A stretch of 64,000 bases of DNA, taken from Pseudopyrenochaeta lycopersici. Lineage: Eukaryota; Ascomycota; Dothideomycetes; Pleosporales; Pseudopyrenochaetaceae. The notes under the pieces are model-generated. The model worked only from the letters and a program-made list of their open reading frames with translations. It did not search any database and was not told the origin of the DNA. The translations under genes were made by a program, and so were the position numbers. This document shows positions 35,285 to 45,700 of this stretch, in pieces (positions within the stretch are counted from its first letter, which is position 1; the number at the start of each line of letters is the position of its first letter). The stretch spans positions 124,001 through 188,000 of the forward strand of contig NHZP01000066.1 of NCBI GenBank assembly GCA_003313425.1. The letters are read 5' to 3'.

Positions 35285-35582
35285 AGCGAAACGCCCAGGT
35301 AAGCGAAACGCCCACTCTTGCCAAGACCACACCTCCTTCTACCTTTAACTACAATGTCTCAACAACTTAATATTGAATTACTCCCTTGTGAGGATAGAAT
35401 TATGTCGCACTGAAGGTGTTAACTGAACAGTGAAAATGATTGGGATATGAGGCACAAAGTTAAGATCGTTTTTGTGATTGTATTTGTGTGTACGACAATG
35501 TGGCACAAGTCTCTAAGTCTTTTATGAAGACATCACGTGGACTGCTAAGCGAACTACTGCCCTTGGCCAATGGCGTGCGACA
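35285..35582 (+). repeat. Transposon terminus with tandem word, joined to a dispersed repeat (inverted copy at 54543-54743)
   Basis: At 35287-35320 the word AAGCGAAACGCCC occurs twice in tandem, the same design as the terminal repeats of the intact pogo element; an ATG with a short ORF follows at 35354. From 35404 to 35582 the sequence is the reverse complement of 54543-54743, which has 27 additional bases internally. Probably a non-autonomous pogo-like element or its remnant. Confidence 0.6.
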
Positions 35583-35829
35583 GCTTACTATCACATACGG
35601 CTTACAGAACTTATAAATATAGGGCGTTAGTGTTAAGGACAGAATTATACTTATAAGGTTAACGATACAAACCCTAGTTACATTTAGCTAATAAGAGCCT
35701 ACTAGACTTTTAAGCGAACCCCCGTAAGCTCTAATTAGCTATTACTTGCTTAGGAATTCGCGTCCTTGTTATCTAATCATTATTAGCAACGCGTCCGTAA
35801 CTATTCTTTACTAATATCCCCTACCATTA

Positions 35830-36745
35830 TGTCCTTACAGGCTAACTAAGCTCTCCGCCGCCTTATAGAGCGCGATAAACGCAAAAATCTAAAGCCTACC
35901 GCCTCTGTTACGCCTATTGCAGACGACGCTAAAGACCCCAACGCGCCTATCGTAGACGAGTTAGCTGAGGACGACGACAACAACAATACATATGAGGGGC
36001 TTAATTAGAGACGCGTACCTAAGCTTAAACGACGCCAAAAAGAGCACGCTCGCGGCCAACCTAGCTGGATATATCGCCACAGCTAGGCTATTTACCACTG
36101 CGAACGACAGCGCAACTACTAGCTTTGTCGCTATTGCCACCTCATCGTCGACCAGGTAGCCTGTTTAACGTATCGACGTCTACCTCGTCAGCAGGAGCTC
36201 ACCTGAAGCAGCTTACGCAAGGCCACAGGATGAACGCTAATAGGCGAATTAAGGGCAACGGTGATCCTAATCAAGGCACACTCGTTGCTCAGATGCGTGA
36301 CGACGGCGTTTAAGTATCGCAGCAGGTAGCAAATAAGCTAGCAGCAAGCTTTACAAAGCACAGGTTTTGCGACGCGTTAAAAGATTAGATTGCTGCTAAT
36401 AATTAGAGCTTACGCGTAATAGAGACACCAACGTTTCAACGATTAATTCAGGCTGCAAACCCATTAGCCAAAGCTGTACTTTAGCGCAGCCACCAGTCCC
36501 TCCGCGACGCTATCATCGCTAAGTACGTTGCCTACCTACCTGCTGTTACAGCTCATATACGTAACGCTCGCTCCCTAATACACGTATCATTTAATAACTA
36601 GACGTCAACTAGCAGGAAGCGCGCGCTCACTAGTATCTGTGTACACCATCTAAACGCAGCAGGCGAGCTAGAGGACTATCTGCTTAGGCTGCCTGAGCTC
36701 CACAGCTAGCACAGCGGTAAGAATATAGGGAAAATTGTTGCTACA
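35830..36745 (+). pseudogene. hAT transposase N-terminal relic, heavily RIP-like
   Basis: Starting at the ATG 35829 the frame shows an acidic leader (ELAEDDDNNN), RRQKEHARGQPSWIYRH, a BED-like CRYCH finger, then FQRLIQAANPLAKAV, RSHQSLRDAIIAKYVAY, NARSLIHVSFNN and LTSICVHHLNAAGELEDYLL, parallel to hAT transposase 1. It contains a dozen or so TAG/TAA codons at Gln and Trp positions and at least one frame change. It ends at about 36745, before the catalytic half: the complement of the C-terminal-only fragments elsewhere. Confidence 0.75.
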
Positions 36746-37481
36746 ACGCTATAAAACTTCGAAGTTGAGCACGTGGCAGGCCCCTGTGCACCTGTTCGAA
36801 TCGATTCTGGTCTCAAGGGCGGGGCCCATCTTCTCCTTCGGACCAACAAGCGGCACCAGCACGCGACTGCAACGCTGCAATGTAAGTTTCATGGGAAATC
36901 TTACTTCAGAGAACATGCCACCATCTCAGAAACCTCGCCATAATCAGGCATCTACGGTACCCGCTCCAGCTGAGATCACCGAGCCCCAAGTGACTCCTCG
37001 GGAACAGTTTGTGACGCCTTCTGTAGAGCCGCCAATATTATCCGTCATTCCTAATGCTCCACCAACAGAAGGCCAGTCACAAGTCCAACAAAAACGTAGA
37101 AACACTTCAGTGGAGCGATGTCCGGGATGCAAGGAATCCTGGAAGCGGCCTCTCCCCAACACTGATCTGTACAGGTACAGCCCGCCAGCAGAGAACAATA
37201 ATGAATCTTGGGATCCTATGGGTCCTGTGGGATACCTGCAGCGTCCCACAGAATCTCATGGGGCCGACGCCAAGGTTTATGGGACACTAGAGTGCGCAGT
37301 TCCTTAAAGGCGCGTTCCCTCGTTTTCTGGGTCGTAACAATTACTTAAGCTAGAGGTTAATAATCTTAACATTAGGATAATTATATAGGTGCAGCCTAGT
37401 AGTAAAATTTTTAGAGAATTCTATTAAGCAGATCTAGAGATATAGAAGCCTAGATTTTTAATTTTTCCTCGTATTTTCAGG
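36746..37481. other. No gene confirmed; open frame 36735-37307 unexplained
   Basis: An ORF of 190 codons reads across the end of the hAT relic and contains a Pro/Gln-rich stretch and a CPGC motif. The first part is clearly hAT remnant read in frame, so it is unlikely to be one real gene; the part from the ATG near 36915 (MPPSQKPRHNQ) could be a small unknown gene or exon. Confidence 0.3.
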
Positions 37482-37556
37482 TGGACGGCTCGCTTGTGTG
37501 GACGGCTCGCTTGTGGAACACGTTAGTAGTAACGTGTTCCACAAGCGAGCCGTCCA
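37482..37556. repeat. Head-to-head transposon ends forming a perfect 27-bp palindrome
   Basis: TGGACGGCTCGCTTG occurs at 37482-37496 and again at 37499-37513. The second copy starts a 27-bp arm (37499-37525) that is the exact reverse complement of 37530-37556, separated only by GTAG. TA dinucleotides border the spacer, so two Tc1/pogo-type termini face each other almost tip to tip. Confidence 0.85.
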
Positions 37557-37668
37557 TACGAAGGAGCTCGTTTTTTTTGAGTTTTGGGCCCGTGCTTGCA
37601 TCGCCCGCGAACATCAACATCACGACTTCATAAAACTCAGCCTCTATTTCTCCACCACCACCCTCAAA

Positions 37669-38876
37669 ATGAATATAATAAATCGTCGCAAGCCTTTTAA
37701 ATATAAAAAGGATAAAGTTCTGAAGCTTCCTAAGACTTCTCGCACAGAAATGCACCCCACAACACGCGCGTTCGTGGTAGGCGCGATTGTCGCGTCGCGC
37801 GATAGCTATGCGTCAGCGACAGCTCTCTCAAATCGTATGTCACGCACGCAGCCAGGCTTATCTGCACTTATTCGACGTGTTGAAGCAAGAGCAAAAGAAG
37901 GATGTCTTGATTTATGGGATCCTATTTTGTACAACAATGACCTTAGGCGTGGGCGAAGCAGCCTTTTGCAGCAGCATCAGAAGGACGCTATCATCAACAT
38001 TGTCACATCCACACGCAACAACCGCGAGAAAGAGAGCTGGCAAGCGATTAAGGATGGTTATTTTAGCAGTATTGTACCATAAATAAGCATCTCTACCTTT
38101 GAAAATGTCATGTACGGGGCTGGGTATTCAAGGAGGAAGCCTGGATGGAAACCTCCTCTTACCCCTGCACAAGAAAAGAGCGCTATGCATAGGCTCTAGC
38201 CCACAACCCTGATAAATATGAGGTTGGCGATAAGCTTGGATTCAACTTTAGAAATGTCTGTTTTACTGACGAGACTCTAGCAAGAGTTGGAGAAGAAAGG
38301 GGTATGATACGGACGTGGGCAAGAGATGATGAGCTCTATGATGACGACGTCCGCCATGACCGCAACCGCAAGGACTGTTGCCTTCAATTTTTTGGGGCAT
38401 TTAGATACAATTATAGGGGCCCTTGTCATGTGTATTTTCATGAAACCCCTGCTGAGGTTAAGGTAGCTGCAAAGGCGATAGAGCTAGAGAATGCATTCAC
38501 TCGAGCAGCTTCAAATAGAATGCAAACTCGAGCCCGTGCAGCACTTCGAGAGATGAAAGAGCTAGATATTGACAACCGCGACAACGCTCGTAAGCTCAAG
38601 CATAAACCTAAGCGTCCCCAGCATCTTCATGCGGGCGTCTCGGACGGCTTGTCAACCGTAGACCCCTTTTAGCGCCCAAATACCGTTTGCACCAAATTGC
38701 ATTTAGAGAACAAATGTCGGACTGAGAGTGATCGTAAGATCATCAAGAGCGTCCAATATGAGTTGGGTCGGATTCCTACATTGACAATATTGGAGGAGCG
38801 AGATTCAAATCTGGGGTACTGGAAACAGACTCCACAGCGGGAAACCAGAATAAGGACCCGGGGCCATTAATAGCAC
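37669..38876 (+). pseudogene. Tc1/mariner-type transposase relic
   Basis: Starts about 140 bp inside the right-hand terminus of the palindrome. A basic leader is followed by a helix-turn-helix region (TTRAFVVGAIVASRDSYASATALSNRM), then with two stops and frame changes near 38082-38200: FENVMYGAGYSRRKPGWKPPLT, FRNVCFTDETLARVGEERG, TWARDDELYDDD, LQFFGAFRYNYRGPCHVYF. FTDE is the first catalytic motif of the Tc1/DDE_3 type. The third catalytic region is not recognisable; no second terminus found. Confidence 0.7.
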
Positions 38877-39794
38877 CGTCTCCCTGACGCCTCGCGTTGC
38901 CGATGAACGCCACTCCCTATCCCGATGAAATAATACGGAGCGTACAACACGTGACAATCCACCAATCGGCGACTTTGGTGCGTCTGCCTCAGACAGCAGT
39001 CAGCTGCAAGGTTGTGCGGCTGCCGCAACGACGCTGCGTTGATCTTCAGCGTGACTGCACACTGATAGTTTCGCCCATGATGGCGCGTACACGCTTGCCG
39101 ATGGACTAGTTGACAAATAGCACTGATGCCCACAAAATGCGTGTCGAAGACGATGGGGAGAATTGTGCACTGTGGAGAGCGTGTTGCGGCCTCTCAGGGG
39201 AGCGCAGCACAGTGCTATGGGTAAGGCCGCGTCCCATGGCGAGGCTGAGCAGCTGATCGTGCCAGGTTACCCTACAACAACTCTCAGCAATTAATCCGTT
39301 ATAGGCATAGCGTCGAATTCGTTACGATAACATGCAGCAACATCTGAGCACGCTACTGCAGGCTTGCTGCACGCTAAAGCTTACAAGCGCATCCCGACGC
39401 TATGGGACACTTTTTCACGATCTCTGCTCCCGCCCGGCGAAACTCTCGGACCTCATCTTGACAAGCTTAATGGTGTCACTGAAGTTTGTCGTAATCATGT
39501 TCCTTAGTTGGACTTAGCATAACGCCTTCCGATTTTCTTAAAGACCCTCCAACTCGCGCATAGACAAGGGGGTTTTGATGAAGGGTTATTTGACGGCAGT
39601 AACGAATCAATCGACAGCACGACAAACGTTGCAGATCCGCTCCTCGGAGGTGGATAGTCTGAAAGAGCATCAACCAAAGAATACATCCTGATCACTACAC
39701 GTCTGTAGACCAAGGAACAAGAGCTTGCGAGGCTCCGAAGTGCGAACCTGTCCCGTTACACCGGGCGCCCCGGCACGCTTGGACAGACGTTAAT
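38877..39794. other. No gene recognised
   Basis: Short overlapping ORFs on both strands only. No repeats detected by eye. Confidence 0.35.
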
Positions 39795-39937
39795 TAATTA
39801 ACTTCATTAAGTGTAAAATAACTGCTTAACTTATATGTTATTTCAAGACTGAAGCATGAAAGATGGCGTGGCCGTCCATTCATATGATACCTGCAAGTGG
39901 AGCATTCTTATCACAATAACCTCCCTCGAACTCGAGA

Positions 39938-40399
39938 TCATGCAGAGTCTTCGATAAATTCTTCTTCTTCTTCTTCTTCTTCTTCTTCTTCTTCTTCTTC
40001 TTCTTCTTCTTCTTCTTCTTCTTCTTCTTCTTCTTCTTCTTCTTCTTCTTCTTCTTCAAAGATTGTTGTTAAATGATGCGGGTGCATGGGCAAACTCGCA
40101 TCTTCTGGAGCATCTTGCCTCTTAGTGGTGTTGAGATCACGCGCTAAAACCGACGCATCAGAAATCTCAATAAACAAATCATTCTGACCTTCTGGAACTG
40201 AAATTTCGTAGGAACACTTAGAAAGCAACATATCTAGCTCTGCAAACTTGTGGAGAAGACAGCGAGCTGAAAGCTGCACGAACAAGCTGTTTTCTGAACT
40301 TGAATCCCTCTTCGCTTTCTTATATGTTGTTTTATTTGGGACGTAGAATGATATGTGAGCCTTTCGTGTGCTCCAAGAACTCGCGGAGGAAGAGGACAT
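39938..40399 (-). CDS. Small protein with 33-residue polyglutamate tract, repeat copy A
   Basis: 153 aa from the ATG at 40399 (an upstream in-frame ATG at 40507 also exists). N-terminus Ser-rich, then a conserved-looking basic and mixed region (AHISFYVPNKTTYKKAKRD, LFVQLSARCLLHKFAELDMLLSK), a short acidic part, and 33 consecutive Glu before FIEDSA. No family recognised and no signal peptide or membrane segment. Identical to the product of 62457-62849 outside the Glu tract as far as I can align. The preserved frame in both copies favours a real gene. Confidence 0.55.
   Translation of the reverse strand: MSSSSASSWSTRKAHISFYVPNKTTYKKAKRDSSSENSLFVQLSARCLLHKFAELDMLLSKCSYEISVPEGQNDLFIEISDASVLARDLNTTKRQDAPEDASLPMHPHHLTTIFEEEEEEEEEEEEEEEEEEEEEEEEEEEEEEEEEFIEDSA
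39959..40057. repeat. (TTC)33 / (GAA)33 trinucleotide tract
   Basis: 99 bp of perfect TTC, coding for Glu on the minus strand. The homologous tract in the other repeat copy has only 10 units (62799-62828). Confidence 0.97.
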
Positions 40400-40929
40400 A
40401 TTTGTAATAATATACTTGTGCAGGGTGATACAACATCTATAACTCGACGGAGAAGCTATGAGAAACTGGGAAACTATAAATCTGTAACGAACCATGCAAG
40501 AATGCATATTCCTGGTTTCTGCGCTTTTCGCTTCTGCTTTTTAACATTTTGAAAATGACAAGCGATATGTAACATTTCTAAAGTTATCCTTCTATAAACT
40601 ACTTAAGTATAAGTATTTGAAGTAGGTTGAAAAGCCCCAAACAACTCCGAGCCCAACTCCTTAACATGCGAAAAGTCACCACCGTATTAAGCATTGTGTC
40701 TTTGGCGGTTTGTCAGCAGCTACTTTTAGCTGATGGCACGTTACTATGTCTTCTTAGCTCTCCCTCCTTAGTATAGGCGGGTAAATTACTAGAGTTTCAG
40801 TGCGAATAACATTCTTTGGGTAGACTTTGATCTAACGTTGGCCTAGAATATTTAATGCCTAAAATTTGACCTGCGAGGCAACCTTTAACTTCGCGAACTC
40901 TTTGTTTCTCCCTTTTTTGTGGACAGTCA

Positions 40930-41344
40930 TCCCTCGGAACTGTGCGGGAGATTAAATTGCTGCTTTTACGGTTCCAGTAAACTCGCCAAACGGAGATGTT
41001 GTTCTGAAATGGTACGTAGTTAGCTTTTCTGTGAAGATGGTGAACTGATTACTAAATGCCTCAGGCACTGTACAGGACACAAGTCGGCATCTTGTACGAT
41101 CTTGACCATTACAGGAGGCAAAGGAGACGCTTCTAAGTTACTCTCTGAGCGAGAAAATATTTCCACGCTCGTGTCGTGTTAAAATTTGTTAAGATTGGTG
41201 GCACAACCCCGGCTATTAGATACCGTTTCTGGACTACAACTACTCCCCAAATCTTTAGCATTACTAGTGAGATCCGCTGTTGCAAAAAGCGCAATTGTAG
41301 TAGCTACATCAGCTTCGAACAGTTCTTTATGTATAATTTAACAT
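40930..41344 (+). pseudogene. Broken secreted-protein-like gene in repeat copy A
   Basis: Reads IPRNCAGD, stop TAA at 40953-40955, then AAFTVPVNSPNGDVVLKW, a 53-bp intron (GTACGT...CAG) and HCTGHKSASCTILTITGG, followed by a Ser/Thr/Ala-rich C-terminus. The pattern of a Cys-bearing beta-rich domain followed by a Ser/Ala-rich tail resembles secreted or GPI-anchored fungal wall proteins; that is inference. A second stop, TAA at 41180-41182, exists only in this copy and is CAA in copy B, i.e. a CpA-to-TpA change. No signal-peptide exon found. Confidence 0.5.
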
Positions 41345-41877
41345 GTCGAAACGGTGATTGCTAGTACTTTATACGGCTTTCTGGTAACTCTATAGTTGGA
41401 GGTTACAAGATTGTTTCGACACTATTAGTGCGGTGAACGGGTCCCTATCCTCCTCTACTGGAGCGAAACCTATCTTTATGTAGTCCTGATTGCAGAAACG
41501 TTTCTTTTTAAGTAACCCTAAGTTAATTAAGTTAATTAAGTTAATGGACATCTTCTTCCTATGATTAGTAACGTGTCTCCTTTAAAATTAGTATAAGAAG
41601 CTATCTTTAAGTTTACAGAGTAACGTCACTCACTGCATGGCGGGACGCACTGTGTGATGGGACACTTTTTTTTCCGGACCACCGCAACCACCACACCGCA
41701 CGTATACAGATACAAGCTGTATGCGCATTGGTCTTATAACTATTATTCTCCCAGTACGTCAGGAATGAACTCTAAATTAGACCAACAGTGAGACGGCCAA
41801 ACCTTTATTGATGTATAATTGTGCTCATGCGCTTGTTTCGATGCTGAAAAGAGTTCATCATCTGGCGAGGCAGGGAG

Positions 41878-42223
41878 AAAAGCAGCCTGAAACTCGCGAA
41901 CTCATGTTTTAAAACGAGCAACTTCAAAATCACGATCTGGTCATTGTATGTCGCAAGGATCTCCCAGTCACTGACTGTTGTTGCTACTTCTACCTGAGCA
42001 GAAGATATGCTCGACTCCGAAGAATGCACGCTCTAGCCGAATAGGCCGCCTCTTGCATTGGACCCTAAGAGCAAAGGACGTACATCACGCCATCACGTTC
42101 GGACGTGTTCGAGCCTGCCAATCGCGCAACCTCTTCTTACAAACGAAGCTCGCGATGGGCGTCTGATGCTGTTTGAGGTTGTAATAGTGGTCGCCTTTGC
42201 ACTGTGGTTGTTTTTGCACTTAC
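41878..42223 (+). repeat. Dispersed repeat, copy 1 (empty site of the MITE)
   Basis: Direct counterpart of 53989-54544. Holds the uninterrupted sequence TTGTAATAGTGGTCGCC where the other copy carries a 235-bp insertion. It has 21 bp near 42060 (CCCTAAGAGCAAAGGACG region) that the other copy lacks. Confidence 0.88.
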
Positions 42224-42329
42224 AAGGATGCGCATGCACGCACAATCTGGAAATGCTGGAATGTGTTGCAAAGGTTGTGCAACAGTGGGTAACATTTTGA
42301 CGATAGATCCTTAGACGAAGTAACTGCAG

Positions 42330-42475
42330 TACCGAGTCCTCTCACGCTTTGCGATTGATATCCTATCTATCCCAGCAGCAGTAGCTGATTGCGAGAGGAC
42401 CTTCAGCGAGCTCGGAGATCTCCTTTAGAGTTCGACGATTACGCATGCAGCCTGGTCTTATGAGCGCCTGTTGCT
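42330..42475 (+). pseudogene. hAT transposase C-terminal fragment (d)
   Basis: Reads YRVLSRFAIDILSIPAAVAD then CERTFSELGDLL and a TAG. Only the dimerisation signature is left; the residues after AID match the type-1 hAT (DCERLFSEVGDML) better than the type-2 fragments. Confidence 0.65.
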
Positions 42476-43549
42476 TTATCGTCGGAGTAGCAGTGGGCGC
42501 TGCTTCTGAAGTGCTGGCTAGTCGTTGGACGTCCTGAGCGGGGTTGCTTAAGTTACCTCATCGTGCATGAATTATTGCCACACTTAGTGGCGCTTCCAGG
42601 TGGTGCTTCTCAACAGATTCTTGATTAATAAAAAGCTTAGCAATCAATCGAATATCCATGGATCTCCATGGAGATCTCCATTTTGATTCATAATCTCCAT
42701 GGAGGTTATGTTTTGAGATGAAGACTTCCATAGAATCAATGGCATTCTCTGTGCATGATACCCTATATGCATCAAGTGAGCGATGGCGGAGACGACAACA
42801 GAGCCTAACTTACAATATATGTGGAGTTGTTGCAAACCGACTACGCCCCGGTTTATGATGGAGACCCGACAGAACAGGTGGAGGCCAACTGTGCGAATGG
42901 GCTAAACTGTTCAATTAAGATGCTGAGCACATGACGCTTATATTTAGGGTTCCTTGTCTGTTGACGCCCGCGAAGAACTGTGGCGCAGCTGCGTTTGGGG
43001 CTTGGGTATGCGCGGCTGGAAGTGGTGTGCGCCTTGCGAATCACGGTGAAAAACGTTTGGAGGCTTGCTGCACAAAACGTCCGTTGCCACTTCAGGCCAA
43101 CGACCTTTCTTCACAGTGTTATGCGTTATTAAGCCCAGGCAATGGATAGAATGCCAAGCCCAATTATGAAATCCTTCAAGTCAAGGGCGTATTTAGAGCC
43201 TGTCGCGGTGCACGAACTGTGTATTCCGGTCGTTCGCTGCAGTGGATAGTGTACCTGTGACAGATTGCCGTTGTAGGGCCGCTTCCGAGCGTCCGCCGAG
43301 TTCTAGAGGGAATATGGCAGAGCATGTGGTCGACTCACAAGCATAGACGTGTTATCCCCGCGAGTGGCTTAAAAGGTTCCATGCGAGTGCTAGAGCTAGG
43401 TCCACCCGCCGATTTGAGTCTGCTGACGCTGCCGGAATTCAAACTGTAGCGGTGCTTGGTGATGTCGCGTATTTAAAACAGATATTAATATCAATGAAAG
43501 GAAGACTGCAGCAGATGCGCACACTGAACAATCCCACTCCTCTCATACC
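42476..43549. other. No gene recognised; short palindromic cluster
   Basis: At 42657-42704 CCATGG-centred palindromes recur (for example ATCTCCATGGAGAT at 42662-42675 and CTCCATGGAG at 42695-42704). The remainder, up to the arrestin-like gene, shows nothing I recognise. Confidence 0.4.
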
Positions 43550-44865
43550 ATGGGGCAACGATTGCATGCAACTCTGCACTTTAGTAACGCCTTCCACGAG
43601 CACGATGACGAAATCCCGATATTCTTAAAAAGCAGAGGCGTCAGAGGCTTCGTGCGTGTTCAGGGAGACTCTCGTCCGCAATTCGACTTAATAAAGCTCG
43701 TTCTGGAAGGTAAGATCTAGAAGAGTGCATTCATATATCATTGTCCGCGAGGCTGATGGCAAGTAGGAACGTTAATGAATGCTATTACGAATCACTCCTT
43801 CAAATCCCGCATTCCGTTGGATTTAACCATCAGAGAGAATGCAAGTAGAATCGTCTACATGTTTCATTTTCCCACTAATAAATCCAGGTACTCAGGGTCA
43901 CAGATGTCCTAGATTTTGCCAGTGGGGCACCCGACACCCTTGCCAGAGATTCCTGGATCTTTCCTGTCAACTTTCAATTCAGAGAAACTCTAGGAAGGGA
44001 CATCTCCCAAGACTCTGGGTTACAGCCACTCCACGACAGCCTCCCATCTTCGGTCGCTGTAACATCTTACAGCAACATGGATCACGACCAAGCTTACCTG
44101 ATAGGAGGGTCACACATCAGATACGTCGTAAAAGCCTGGATTCTCTGTGGTCGATTCGTTCATGGGACAGTTGCGAGGGATATCCAGATCTATGGCTGTG
44201 TGGATTCGTTACCGCCACCCGTCTGTTTGGAGGATTTCCCCGGGGAATATCTATGTAGACAAGAGAAGCGCTTGGTCAAACCCCTACCCTTTGCAACTTG
44301 CCAGATATCTATAAGCATCTCAGAACCTCCCCCTGTTGAGGTTAGACAGGATGAAGGCGATATCGTGGCCGGCTTCTTCATGCAAATCGTGCTGCAAAAT
44401 CGACGTAGCAAGCCACTCGTGCCGCCCGCTCCCCTCCATCTTCGCATCACTTGGGCACTCAAAACCCATACATTTGTCTCGGTTCTCAAGCGGGACATGG
44501 TTCCTAGGACTCAAGAAGCCTTGCTTTCTCCATATTTGAAAGAAATACTGGGCGTTGGCAGGTTTTTGAATCGCAAATTAAGGCTTCCATATTGGCAGAC
44601 ACATCCCACGGAACCGGCCACTTGGACGCAAGAGACGACACTATGGTTGCCTGTAATAGAACGCTCCTGCCCTCCTCCCACATTCTTTACACCATACGTC
44701 ATGAGAAGATACAGTATATCTATGCATTTAGAGATTTCCAGCGAAAACCAAGGGAAAGCAAGTTTCGACCTTAGTGTTCCGGTTCAGATAGTCTATTTTG
44801 AGCCTTGTGTTATGGAAGCAAGGCCAAGTCAGTTGACATACCATGCCCCTGCATACGTGGAGTGA
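43550..44865 (+). CDS. Arrestin-like (N-terminal domain) protein, 373 aa
   Basis: Fungal alpha-arrestin-like proteins serve as adaptors, often for ubiquitin ligases or endocytosis. Exon 1 (43550-43709) reads MGQRLHATLHFSNAFHEHDDEIPIF, SRGVRGFVRVQG and LIKLVLE; exon 2 from about 43904 reads DSWIFPVNFQFRETLGRD, LPSSVAVTSYSNMDHDQAYL and SHIRYVVKAWILCG, a typical order of arrestin-N landmarks. A C-terminal sandwich-like part follows (ISMHLEISSENQGKASFDLSVPVQIVYFEP). Splicing GTAAGA (43710) to CACAG (43903) keeps frame (1122 nt), but a 194-bp intron is long for this locus, so a small extra exon may hide inside. No PPxY ubiquitin-ligase motif seen. Confidence 0.55.
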
Positions 44866-45464
44866 CCATATTTCAGGTGGAATAACCCATTGACCAATTA
44901 GTTCTCTCCTCCATGTATATTAGCCTCACTCTAGGTCATAACACAATGCACATGATCTTCCATCACATTCACTACTGCTTACAACACATCTCTCATCATT
45001 CAAGCGCCATAAGAGGATGACGCTATTTTGTACAAATGGGGCTTGAACAATGACGGTGAGCGAAGTAGATCGCACTGGCTCATATTAGCTACTCCGCGAA
45101 ATTAAGATGTGGCGGATAGAAGGAGGGGAATGTTTGATGACGTAGGTGCTTGGCGGCGAGCGTGAGAAGTAGCAAAACTCTGATTCAGCTGGCAGCCCTC
45201 CAACCAATCAATATCGCACATCTGCTGCGCCACAAATCTCCAAATCAGAGCGCCAGCCTTTCGCATATTATGGTGTCTGCTCCGATATTACATAAGGGTC
45301 ATCGTTTAGATGCGCCAGCGGGTGAATGTAGATAGTGATCTCATGGTCAACGGCAGGCTCTGTGGAATCTGGGCAAGGGAGCGTGGCTTCTTGTAGTTCT
45401 TGTATCAGCTGAAGATCACGCCGTGGAAGAGTTGCTATTTTTATCCTCAGCTTCTGTGCGGGTC
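44866..45464. other. No gene recognised
   Basis: Probably the 3' region of the arrestin-like gene. No motif-bearing ORF. Confidence 0.35.
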
Positions 45465-45700
45465 ACACTTTATAATTTGTCATTCGATCCCACTGGTTCA
45501 TGTCCACCGAACTTGGTTCCATTGCTATTAGTACATCAACAGTTTTTAGTACAGTGAATATCACAGAGCCTCAGCGTCCCCAGTACTTGGGCGCAGGCGT
45601 TAGCTCAGACAGAACATGAATCACGCATGGCGGTAAAAACATGCTCTGGGTGCCATCAGAGTATCGGCTTTGAATGGGAGATTGACGTTCTCGGTCGCAC
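45465..45700 (+). pseudogene. Relic of an NLR C-terminus related to the intact NLR
   Basis: LYNLSFDPTGS, PQRPQYLGAGVSSD, NMLWVPSEYR appear in changing frames and match, in order, LYHVSFDSTSS, LYLGIGVSSD and NMLWMPSEYR just behind the WD40 repeats of the NLR at 55518-60291. Frameshifts and a stop break it and the WD repeats themselves are gone, so a second NLR of this family once lay here, same strand, about 14.6 kb upstream of the intact copy. Confidence 0.65.

Larger units (their letters stand above)
39795..41622 (-). repeat. Long inverted repeat, copy A (RIP-marked)
   Basis: Reverse complement of 61234-62990 over its whole length; the 71-bp length difference is almost all due to the TTC tract. 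One end carries TTAATTAA-type sequence, the other a triple TTAATTAAG (about 41519-41545). In the stretch 41175-41300 nearly all differences from copy B are C to T on the plus strand here, mostly in CpA context. It carries one small gene and one broken gene. Confidence 0.93.

Noticed and set aside
36760..36830. GTTCGAATC word resembling a tRNA T-loop
   Set aside because: No acceptor or anticodon stem can be folded around it.
37498..37668. Upstream extension of the Tc1 transposase ORF
   Set aside because: The first 57 codons only read through the transposon terminus; the plausible start is the ATG at 37669.
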